From contig JAQTSP010000105.1 in assembly GCA_028711205.1 (NCBI GenBank), positions 1 through 8,430 of the forward strand: a stretch of DNA of 8,430 nt, read 5' to 3'. Origin of the DNA: Eubacteriales bacterium. Lineage in GTDB: Bacteria > Bacillota > Clostridia > Christensenellales > SZUA-584. Both the position numbers and the translations under genes were made by a program. How positions within the stretch are numbered: position 1 is the first letter of the stretch; every line of letters starts with the position of its first letter. The notes below the pieces were generated by a model. That model saw only the letters and a program-made list of their open reading frames with translations. It was not told where the DNA came from and searched no databases. This document shows, piece by piece, positions 1 through 5,998 of this stretch.

Positions 1-45
1 CATCGCATCGTTGGGGTGGTAAATTACCACCCCAACGATGCGATG
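1..45. repeat. Perfect 45-base palindrome
   Basis: The arms at 1-22 and 24-45 are exact reverse complements around a single central base (A23). As RNA it would form a stem of about 20 bp with the loop AAATT at 21-25. The arm reads CATCGCATCGTTGGGGTGGT and its complement follows after the loop. No T-run follows on either strand, so it is not a standard intrinsic terminator. A second, short inverted repeat (CGGGG-A-CCCCG, 52-62) lies between it and the LysM gene terminator. It could be a dispersed intergenic hairpin or, because it starts at the first base, a fold-back artefact of an assembly end. The palindrome itself is certain; its role is not. Confidence 0.9.
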
Positions 46-61
46 CGTCGCCGGGGACCCC

Positions 62-113
62 GAAAATGATGAAGCTGCCGGGTTAAACAGGCTGTTGTTT
101 AATCCGGCAGCTT
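62..113 (-). terminator. Hairpin terminator overlapping the LysM gene stop codon
   Basis: A 17-bp stem pairs 72-88 with 97-113 (one G-T pair at 82/103) around the 8-base loop 89-96. On the minus strand it is followed by TTCATCATTTTCG, a moderately T-rich tail. On the plus strand the tail TTTATTTTTATA (112-123) is better, so the element could work in both directions and could also stop a convergent gene lying to the left of the window. The TAA stop of the LysM gene (99-101) lies inside the stem, so translation runs into the hairpin. Such overlap is common for compact gene ends. Confidence 0.7.
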
Positions 114-428
114 TATTTTTATACCCGGTTTTATTTCCTGCGGCAGCAGGTGCGGATTGGCACGGAGCAGCGCGGTGGCGCAAAGATCAAACTTCTTTGC
201 GACAGACCACAGGCTTTCATTCTCCTTCAATACATACCCCGCTCCCGAATTTCGCGGCATGTCCCTGATAAATATCGCCTGCCCCGGTTTCAGTGAGAAA
301 AGATCGCATGTCCTGTTGTATGCAATCAAGTCCCTGACGCTGATGTCAAAGCGCCTCAGTATATCAAAAAGCGTATCCTGCTCTTCTATGATATACACAA
401 AAACCCCGTCTATGCCCGCGTTTTCCAT
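99..428 (-). CDS. Tandem LysM-domain protein without signal peptide
   Basis: This 109-residue protein is almost entirely two LysM domains. LysM is a roughly 45-residue fold that binds N-acetylglucosamine-containing glycans such as peptidoglycan. The first spans about residues 10-55 (VYIIEEQDTLFDI...LKPGQAIFI). The second spans about 64-107 (YVLKENESLWSVAKKF...IKPGIKIKLP). Both show the usual pattern of a hydrophobic opening strand, D/E-[ST]-L, a helix ending in F, an asparagine (N38, N91) and a closing KPG strand. There is no signal peptide, transmembrane segment or catalytic domain. In Firmicutes, leaderless LysM proteins include spore coat and cortex proteins of the SafA or YaaH kind; that role here is only an inference. 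The ATG is preceded by GGGGGAG at a short 4-base spacing. A terminator lies upstream of the gene, so it probably has its own weak promoter in 431-484. Confidence 0.88.
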   Translation of the reverse strand: MENAGIDGVFVYIIEEQDTLFDILRRFDISVRDLIAYNRTCDLFSLKPGQAIFIRDMPRNSGAGYVLKENESLWSVAKKFDLCATALLRANPHLLPQEIKPGIKIKLPD

Positions 429-483
429 CTGACTCCCCCGTCGCCTGTTTTTTCACCGCTTAGCACTATGATATGCGAAACAT

Positions 484-530
484 ACAAAAAAATTGACTGT
501 TATTCGCAAAAAATATGCTTGCAATAACAG
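484..530 (-). terminator. Intrinsic terminator of the lipoprotein gene
   Basis: On the minus strand CTGTTATT-GCAA (530-519) pairs with TTGC-G-AATAACAG (509-497). This gives a 12-bp stem with one bulged base and a 9-base loop. The tail TCAATTTTTTTG includes seven consecutive Ts. The stem is AT-rich and so not very stable, but the T-run is good. It lies about 50 bases after the lipoprotein stop and separates that gene from the LysM gene. Confidence 0.65.
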
Positions 531-580
531 CCAAACAGCCGGGAGAATCTCAACACACGTTTTTTTCTGACATCCGTATT

Positions 581-1918
581 TTAATTGTACGGCACATCAA
601 AAAGCGCGTCCGGCGCCATGCCGAATGTGTCTTTTATGTACTTGTCAAAATCATCTATGGGCCATTTAATATTATCTTCACTATCGTCGCCGGTGATCTC
701 AGACATGTTATACCTGATATCGGCCTCATCATTGCCCTCAATCGGCTCAATGCTGCCGTCCGCTATGTCATAATAATACTTGGCCCATTTGCCGTTTTTG
801 CCGATCTCGACGCTGTATTGGCCCGCCGCCGGGTAGTACCCGACGATATACGCATCATATCCGTCCATCATCATCATGATACAGTCGCCGTCTGCGCCCC
901 ATTCGGTGTTGTTGACAGATATATATGTCCCCGCAGCGTTGTCTTCATACCAACAGGCTCCGTCGTCGCCGACGGCACCAAAGCCCATAAGTTGCAACGT
1001 CTGCGCCGGCACATAGTCCGCGATGTTCTGTGCCGTACCGTTTTGCCATTGGCCGATCCATATCATCTGATCTTCATCGGACATTGAAATACTGACGCTG
1101 ATATCGCCGTAATAATAGCTCAGCTGTGTATATCCGTCTTCGATCCGTGTTTGGATATCGTCGTTATCGGCAAATTGGGCGGATGTAAAGTACGTTTTCC
1201 ATGTCTCGTAATCGTCGCCCGTATCATAGAAACATTCGGCCTGCACAGCCTGCGTCGCCCCTGTCATCAATCTGACTTCACGGCTTGCCGGTTCATTTTC
1301 CGTCAGAAAATCCGCTGCGCCGATATACGCGATCGCATCGGCGTTAAAATTCATATCCAATATTGCCGCATAATCCTCCGCCATACCGGGGTCTATGCCC
1401 GCCGATATCATGATCTCAAACCCTTCGACATACGCATATCTTTCGTTTTCGGCATCGGTCGGCTCTATGCCGACATCCGCACTGAGTCCTTCGACCTGTG
1501 TGCCGGGTATTTGGACCCCTCCATTTTTTAAGCTTTCAATGTTCTGCGCAATGCTTTCCTCCGCGGCGTCGCCGACAAGCGTAGACATGAACGTCGCCAC
1601 GTCCTCCGCGCTGCCCTCTGCCGTCAGGTACAGCCGATAGAGATCGTAGTCGCCCGATTCATAGCAGACCTGATAGGTCGTATACCCTTCCGGCCACACC
1701 ACGTCACAGAACGGGTTGTACACCTCCCCCAGCAAATCTGCCGGGGTTTCATACCCGTCGGGCAGCGCGGAGGACGCCGTTGCTGTCGGCTCGGGTTCCA
1801 TATCCGCCGCCGTCGCTGTCGCCGATAGCTCGGTATCCTGCTGCTCGGTTTGTCCACCCGAGCACGCCGCCATGAACAAAATCATCACGAAGCATGCCAA
1901 AAAAGCTGTCTTTTTCAA
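581..1918 (-). CDS. Secreted lipoprotein of unknown function
   Basis: The product is a 445-residue, strongly acidic lipoprotein. From the chosen TTG start it opens MKKTAFLACFVMILFMAAC, a textbook type II signal peptide with lysines, a hydrophobic core and the lipobox MAAC at Cys19. After cleavage and lipidation it would be tethered outside the membrane. A low-complexity linker rich in S, T, A and E follows (about residues 20-52). The body is rich in D, E, Y and G and has no catalytic motif I recognise. Segments near VCYESGDYD and ECFYDTGDDY resemble each other and could reflect an old internal duplication. The upstream in-frame ATG (1940-1942) lacks a ribosome site and would place RR inside a longer n-region, whereas AGGAGG sits 9 bases before the TTG. 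I do not recognise the family. Its position after the LRR-kinase gene may reflect a shared envelope role, which is an inference. Confidence 0.85.
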   Translation of the reverse strand: MKKTAFLACFVMILFMAACSGGQTEQQDTELSATATAADMEPEPTATASSALPDGYETPADLLGEVYNPFCDVVWPEGYTTYQVCYESGDYDLYRLYLTAEGSAEDVATFMSTLVGDAAEESIAQNIESLKNGGVQIPGTQVEGLSADVGIEPTDAENERYAYVEGFEIMISAGIDPGMAEDYAAILDMNFNADAIAYIGAADFLTENEPASREVRLMTGATQAVQAECFYDTGDDYETWKTYFTSAQFADNDDIQTRIEDGYTQLSYYYGDISVSISMSDEDQMIWIGQWQNGTAQNIADYVPAQTLQLMGFGAVGDDGACWYEDNAAGTYISVNNTEWGADGDCIMMMMDGYDAYIVGYYPAAGQYSVEIGKNGKWAKYYYDIADGSIEPIEGNDEADIRYNMSEITGDDSEDNIKWPIDDFDKYIKDTFGMAPDALFDVPYN

Positions 1919-1927
1919 TGTGTTTTT

Positions 1928-1933
1928 CCTCCT
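1928..1933 (-). promoter_or_regulatory. AGGAGG ribosome binding site fixing a TTG start
   Basis: A perfect AGGAGG lies 9 bases before the TTG at 1916-1918. It is inside the reading frame of the longer ATG-initiated version, where it would encode Arg-Arg. The TTG version gives a standard MKKTAF lipoprotein leader, so the TTG is the preferred start. Confidence 0.8.
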
Positions 1934-2122
1934 GTCACTCATTTCATAGATATCGTAAAAATCATTTTTTTTACTTCCGGCGATTTTGCAACCCCGCGAC
2001 TTCGCTTCGGCGCCTGAACATATACCGCCGCATTGTTTGTTTTCGCCAAAATCCCCGCTGTTTCCATTTTGGCCTGATCATAACAAAAACCGGCTGTGCT
2101 TTGGTATGCGCGCTGCATACAA

Positions 2123-2148
2123 CCGCATTAAAAAACCTTTTAACGCGG
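2123..2148 (-). terminator. Hairpin after the kinase gene, possible weak terminator
   Basis: On the minus strand CCGCGTTAAAA (2148-2138) pairs with TTTTAATGCGG (2133-2123) as an 11-bp stem with one G-U pair and a four-base loop GGTT. It begins 20 bases after the kinase stop codon. The following bases TTGTATGC are not a proper T-run. It may slow or stabilise the message end rather than terminate efficiently, and read-through into the lipoprotein gene is possible. Confidence 0.4.
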
Positions 2149-2167
2149 CATCAATAAAGCAAACGCA

Positions 2168-3817
2168 TTATTCAGCTGCCGGATTACCTGATACGTTTAA
2201 GTTGTCCACGCCTTCAAGCGCCGAAATATCTTCAATATCATTGTTCTGTAAAAAACAGTTGACAAGCTTCAGATCCGCCAGCACAGACACGTCGCTGACG
2301 CGTGCATCATTGATATACAGATATTCAAGATGATACAGACCGCCAAGAGGCGAAACGTCCTCGATCAGCGTATCCGACGCGCTGAGTTCCACCAGATAGT
2401 CAAGCGAAGAGAGCGCCGATATGTCGGAAACAGGATTGTAGTCGATGTTCAGCGAGACAAGTGTCTGCATATCTTCAAGCGGCGACAAGTCGGATACCTG
2501 ATTGCCCGCGATATTCAGGCGTTCGAGCGAAAGGCCTTCAAGCGCCGAAATGTCCGTGATTCCCTGCATCACGACATCCAGCTCTTTAAGGTTCGCAAGC
2601 AGCGAAATTTCTTCAAGCGAAGAGATATCCCCTCTCGTGACAGGCGCGCTGCCGCTGTCGTAACCGCCAAAATACACGCTGACATTCGAAAAACCCGCAT
2701 CGTATCCGAGCTTCAACTCCTCCTCGCCGGCGTATGCGTCGCCGCCCCATATAGACACTTTTTCAACGTTTCCCAATTCCTGGTAGTATACCGGCTCGTC
2801 CGCATCTTTCCCAAGCGCCAGGCGCACGGCCTTGTCAATAAGCGCGGACTCAAAAGATACAACGCTCCCGGCCGGGTCTCCGTAGGCTGCCCGATGTTCC
2901 CTGTTGCTTTCATAGTATACACCTGCAAGAAATCCGGCCGCCAGGCATCCGGCCGCCATGAGCAAGGCAATGGCCGTCTTTTTTACTTTTCCGCGCGACT
3001 TTTTCTGTATACCGCCAAGATTCTTTTTCAGCGTCCGCATACCGCTGTAGCGGTCTTTGGGTGAAAACTGCGTACATGTCTCGAGCAGCTTTTTCATATG
3101 CTTATTGTCGATGCGCGGTATGCCGCCAAGATCCGCGCTGCCGGTCAGCATATAGACCATCAACACGCCAAGCGCATACACGTCCGTTCTCTCGTCAGTC
3201 TGTGCATAGCCGAACTGCTCGGGCGGCGAAAACTCCTTTGTGCCGTAATACTGTGTGTCAGTATACGCCGTGGCGCTGAACGTTCTCGCGATATCAAAAT
3301 CGACAAGCTTGACGTCACCATCAGGCGTTAATATGATGTTCTGTGGTTTGATATCACGATAAATAACGGGCTGCGGCCGCTCGTGAAGATATAACAGTAT
3401 ATCGCAAAGTTTTTTTGCTATCTCTATCGTTTCCTTATATGTGAATCTGTGCCCTGCCGATACCGGCTCTGACAATGTGTATCCTTCAAAATATTCGCGC
3501 ACGATATAGACCTTGCCCATGGCAACGACGCTGTCGATCAGTTTGGGAATATGCGGATGGTCAAGGCCTTTTAATACCAAGTCTTCACGCCGCGTACCGC
3601 CGTGCGTTAAATCAAATATCTTAAGTATTTGTTTCCTGCCGTCTGCCTTTGCCCGCACTTCATACGTTTCTGAAAGCGCTCCCAGGGAAAGGCAAGAAAC
3701 CAAATCGTATTTTGTGGTGATCTCTTTCGGGATTGATATGGATACGTCATCTTTTAAAAAAGCGGCGTATTGTGTATTGAAAACATCGACGTCCGTTTTA
3801 ACATTCCCCCTGTTCAT
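2168..3817 (-). CDS. Transmembrane Ser/Thr protein kinase with C-terminal leucine-rich repeats
   Basis: The 549-residue protein has a Hanks-type kinase domain (about 37-265), a basic stretch (271-280), one membrane helix (about 281-301) and an outside region. Kinase motifs seen are the ATP lysine K66 in ILKIFD, E78, the catalytic loop YRDIKPQN (D155, K157, N160), the metal-binding D173, SPPE in the APE position (E200) and D212. The glycine loop is degenerate (SLGALSETY, with only the middle glycine kept) and DFG reads DFD. The outside part has a cap resembling internalin-type LRR caps (about 320-395), then about six or seven 22-residue repeats of the form ISDISPLxxLxxLxxLxIxxN (about 397-545). 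This suggests a sensor that binds a ligand outside and phosphorylates cytoplasmic proteins. Its ATG overlaps the preceding gene's stop as ATGA, so translation is coupled. It lacks the PASTA repeats of PrkC/PknB kinases and is a different subtype. Confidence 0.93.
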   Translation of the reverse strand: MNRGNVKTDVDVFNTQYAAFLKDDVSISIPKEITTKYDLVSCLSLGALSETYEVRAKADGRKQILKIFDLTHGGTRREDLVLKGLDHPHIPKLIDSVVAMGKVYIVREYFEGYTLSEPVSAGHRFTYKETIEIAKKLCDILLYLHERPQPVIYRDIKPQNIILTPDGDVKLVDFDIARTFSATAYTDTQYYGTKEFSPPEQFGYAQTDERTDVYALGVLMVYMLTGSADLGGIPRIDNKHMKKLLETCTQFSPKDRYSGMRTLKKNLGGIQKKSRGKVKKTAIALLMAAGCLAAGFLAGVYYESNREHRAAYGDPAGSVVSFESALIDKAVRLALGKDADEPVYYQELGNVEKVSIWGGDAYAGEEELKLGYDAGFSNVSVYFGGYDSGSAPVTRGDISSLEEISLLANLKELDVVMQGITDISALEGLSLERLNIAGNQVSDLSPLEDMQTLVSLNIDYNPVSDISALSSLDYLVELSASDTLIEDVSPLGGLYHLEYLYINDARVSDVSVLADLKLVNCFLQNNDIEDISALEGVDNLNVSGNPAAE

Positions 3818-4269
3818 TCGCCGATGATCCTTTGCCCGGCCTGCTCAAGAAAATACTGCGTGTCCATGAAGCCATAACCTTTATTCAAACAGTATATAAC
3901 CGCCGCTTCCCTCTTTATCTTCGCGTAGAGCGGCGCCATTCCCGCGATCTTTAGAAGCTCCTGCACACCCTCGATATCGAGCCCCAGCCCGAACGAGAGC
4001 TGTAGAAGCTTTTCGCGCGTCGGCATTCTTTTACCGCTGATAATTTGATAGCCGTAGACCCGGTCGAGGTCGGCGCGTTTAATGACTACGGTCTTTGAGA
4101 GGCCTTTGTGCTTGATCAGCATCTGTATATACGCTGGCAATGTGGTGGATATAAAATCATGCTGATGGCGGTTTGAAAAGTCTCCAAAGTCTTTGGCCGA
4201 CTTAAGCCTGTTCATTAATTCTTCGGTTGATTGTTTTTTGTAAATCTCTGTAACCGTTTCTTGCGCCAA
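3814..4269 (-). CDS. Cro/C1-like helix-turn-helix protein, partner of the kinase
   Basis: The product has 151 residues. Residues about 45-112 fit an XRE-type helical fold: an opening helix (LPAYIQMLIKHKG), LSKTVVIKRADLDRVYGYQIISG as the likely turn and recognition region, then KRMPTREKLLQLSFGLGL and a closing LLKIAGM. The N-terminal 40 residues look helical and charged. A C-terminal helical tail (about 115-151) follows. The start is a TTG with GAGGTG 7 bases upstream and a strong promoter further up. An internal ATG at residue 19 has a weaker site. The stop overlaps the kinase start, so the two proteins are made together. The HTH protein is a plausible substrate or DNA-binding output of the kinase, and may bind the repeats at its own promoter; both ideas are inference. 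The HTH assignment comes from pattern alone and is moderately sure. Confidence 0.8.
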   Translation of the reverse strand: MAQETVTEIYKKQSTEELMNRLKSAKDFGDFSNRHQHDFISTTLPAYIQMLIKHKGLSKTVVIKRADLDRVYGYQIISGKRMPTREKLLQLSFGLGLDIEGVQELLKIAGMAPLYAKIKREAAVIYCLNKGYGFMDTQYFLEQAGQRIIGE

Positions 4270-4276
4270 TATATCC

Positions 4277-4282
4277 CACCTC
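4277..4282 (-). promoter_or_regulatory. Ribosome binding site for a TTG start
   Basis: GAGGTG lies 7 bases before the TTG at 4267-4269. No ATG or GTG exists between the promoter and this TTG in the reading frame, which supports TTG as the start of the HTH gene. Confidence 0.7.
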
Positions 4283-4292
4283 TACGATGACT

Positions 4293-4321
4293 ATTATATA
4301 TCAATAAAAAATACATATCAA
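4293..4321 (-). promoter_or_regulatory. Sigma-A type promoter of the HTH-kinase operon
   Basis: Reading the minus strand, TTGATA (4321-4316) is followed by a 17-base spacer and a perfect TATAAT (4298-4293). Transcription would start near 4286, about 17 bases before the TTG start, leaving a short leader holding the ribosome site. The word ATTGATAT occurs twice (4322-4315 and 4305-4298), covering the -35 and the edge of the -10 box, so a repressor bound there would block polymerase. Confidence 0.85.
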
Positions 4322-4382
4322 TTAATACATTATAGATCTATGAATCCTAATGATAGCTTAATATAAAAATACATATTGTATT
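4307..4382. repeat. AT-rich direct and inverted repeats around the promoter
   Basis: The 12-base word AAAAATACATAT occurs exactly twice, at 4307-4318 (overlapping the -35 box) and 4365-4376 (about 50 bases upstream). The second copy runs into a small dyad, AATACA-TAT-TGTATT (4368-4382). A partial copy, TAATACATTA, lies at 4323-4332. Such an arrangement fits operator sites for a dimeric regulator, perhaps the HTH protein encoded just downstream. AT-rich DNA produces such words by chance more often, so the regulatory role is only suggested. Confidence 0.5.
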
Positions 4383-4414
4383 CAGACATCGCCTTTGGTT
4401 TATCGGAAACGCAG

Positions 4415-4448
4415 AAAAAAATTTAAGCCCGGGACATATGCCGGGCTT
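4415..4448 (-). terminator. Intrinsic terminator of the reductase-kinase-regulator operon
   Basis: AAGCCCGG (4448-4441 on the minus strand) pairs with CCGGGCTT (4432-4425) around an 8-base loop. Then comes AAA and seven Ts (4421-4415). It begins 23 bases after the stop codon of the HD-GYP gene and separates this operon from the HTH-kinase promoter. Confidence 0.88.
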
Positions 4449-4471
4449 TCGTCATTGCTTATTTTTTATCT

Positions 4472-5998
4472 CTATCCGTCGTATCTGGCGGCTGTTATCA
4501 TATCCAGCAGTTCCCTGTCGTGACTCAGCGCATTTAAAAATGCCTCGACCACTCTCGCGTCAAACTGTGTATCCACGCCTTCGCTCAGCTGCTTTTTCGT
4601 CTCATCCATCGAAAGATGGCGCCGGTAATGGCGGTCGCTCATCATGGCGTCAAACGCGTCGGCGACGGATATGATGCGCGCGTGCATCTCGATCTCGTCT
4701 CCCTTCAGCCCGTCCGGGTAACCGCTGCCGTCGATGTGCTCATGGTGGTGGCGCACGATCGGCACGATGTCGTGGAACATCGATACTGCGGACAGTATCA
4801 TCGCGCCCTTGATGGGATGCTGCTTGATCTGCTCATACTCCATCTTGTCAAGCGACTGTTTTTTCAGCAGTATATCGTCCGCCGTGCCGATCTTGCCGAT
4901 ATCATGGAAAATCCCCGCGATGCGAAGCTCTTCGAGCTCATGGGCCGGCAACCCGAAAAGCTTGCCGATTTTGGTCGCATAGTAAGCCACCCTGTCCGAA
5001 TGGCCCCGCGTATATTCATCCTTCGCGTCAACCGCCAGGCGAAGCACCTCGATGGTATCCATATATCTGATTTTGAGCTGGGCATATGTGCTGTTGAGTT
5101 CCTCGTTTTTGATATTGACCAGCGAATGTAAAAATGCGTTGCTGATAGACGACGCCGCCTGGCGCGCGTAGATCTGCAAAAGCTTGATGCCCTCGTCCGC
5201 GTCGATGCTGCTGACATATATCGCGCCGATCGCGGCGTTGGTCTCATCCCCAAGCGGAATGATCACGCCGTTCGGATGATTGATGACCGTCATTTCAGTA
5301 CGCGCCCGGCCGATCGCTTCCATCAGTTCGTGATCCAAAAGCTCCGGGAACTCGTCGATATTCACATGATATTTTCCGATGCCTTTAAAAATACTTCTGT
5401 TTGTCTTTTCGCCCTGCCCCTGCTCGATCCCCGGTATGTCGTCGACTAAAATAAACGCATCGGCACTGTTGGCCATCGGTAAAAGCTGCGTGAGTATCTC
5501 CTCCAAGATTGTGCCGATGGGCTGAAGCTGGTATATCTTTGGCACCGCACCCAATATGCTTTGCAGGCCGTCACGAAACTGCTGTATCGTACGCATCTGG
5601 GATACGGCCTTGATGCCTGACTCAATCAGCAGCTGAAGCTGATCGAGCCGGTCGCTTTTCTCACAATACGCCTGAATATCGAGCGACTTGATCGTGCTGA
5701 TCGGCGGTGCCAGGTCTTTATGACCCGTCAGCAGCAGTATATAAAGCTCGGAATTTGTCTTTCGTATCTCTTCGACCACGGTTTCGCCATGCACAGGCTG
5801 CATGAAATAGTCGAGCACCAACAGATCATAGTGATTGTTTTGGATCTCCGCCAAGCCTTCCAGCGGATTGGTGAACCCACAGCACCAGTATCCGTTGCGG
5901 TTAAGCAGCGCCTGTATACTGTCAATAATACCAGGCTCATCGTCTATGATCATGATCCTATATTCCTGAGACAATTCCATCAGACGGTTTTTACGCAT
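4472..5998 (-). CDS. Response regulator with HD-GYP cyclic-di-GMP phosphodiesterase output
   Basis: The 508-residue protein (from ATG 5996-5998) has three parts. A receiver domain (about 14-130) shows the acidic pair D19/D20, phospho-acceptor D63 in LLVLDYF, T91 and K114. A middle region (about 140-295) looks like a sensory module of the GAF or DUF3369 kind; its exact family is uncertain. A linker helix leads to the HD-GYP domain (about 310-490), with YTRGHSDRV, HDIGKIG (H365, D366, K369), QHP, the histidine-rich HHHEHIDGSGYPDG including GYP at 426-428, and VADAFDA. All expected metal and substrate residues are present, so hydrolysis of c-di-GMP is likely, controlled by phosphorylation from the preceding histidine kinase. 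An upstream in-frame TTG (6005-6007) touches the ribosome site directly, so the ATG is preferred. The start overlaps the kinase gene end by 8 bases. Confidence 0.95.
   Translation of the reverse strand: MRKNRLMELSQEYRIMIIDDEPGIIDSIQALLNRNGYWCCGFTNPLEGLAEIQNNHYDLLVLDYFMQPVHGETVVEEIRKTNSELYILLLTGHKDLAPPISTIKSLDIQAYCEKSDRLDQLQLLIESGIKAVSQMRTIQQFRDGLQSILGAVPKIYQLQPIGTILEEILTQLLPMANSADAFILVDDIPGIEQGQGEKTNRSIFKGIGKYHVNIDEFPELLDHELMEAIGRARTEMTVINHPNGVIIPLGDETNAAIGAIYVSSIDADEGIKLLQIYARQAASSISNAFLHSLVNIKNEELNSTYAQLKIRYMDTIEVLRLAVDAKDEYTRGHSDRVAYYATKIGKLFGLPAHELEELRIAGIFHDIGKIGTADDILLKKQSLDKMEYEQIKQHPIKGAMILSAVSMFHDIVPIVRHHHEHIDGSGYPDGLKGDEIEMHARIISVADAFDAMMSDRHYRRHLSMDETKKQLSEGVDTQFDARVVEAFLNALSHDRELLDMITAARYDG

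Noticed and set aside
431..484. Possible promoter of the LysM gene (TATCAT as -10)
   Set aside because: No acceptable -35 box at the right distance, so I do not list it as a feature.
515..1087. Plus-strand open frame of 190 codons
   Set aside because: It is antisense to the lipoprotein gene and its terminator, with no domain pattern; it is a shadow of the real reading frame.
1955..1974. Dyad GTAAAAA...TTTTTAC upstream of the lipoprotein gene
   Set aside because: Low-complexity AT sequence pairs easily by chance, and no clear promoter could be placed beside it.
2045..2073. Inverted repeat GCCAAAAT...ATTTTGGC in the kinase-lipoprotein gap
   Set aside because: Eight-base arms with a 13-base loop and no T-run; no nearby promoter boxes to make it an operator. 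Could be chance.
2104..2120. Small dyad GTATGC...GCATAC
   Set aside because: Six-base arms and no T-rich tail; too weak to call a terminator or operator.
2330..3064. Long plus-strand open frame of 244 codons
   Set aside because: It lies wholly antisense to the kinase gene, has a composition typical of reverse reading (rich in R, H and V), and lacks a recognisable domain or ribosome site.
4616..5131. Plus-strand open frame of 171 codons
   Set aside because: It is antisense to the strongly conserved HD-GYP domain, whose motifs prove the minus-strand reading.
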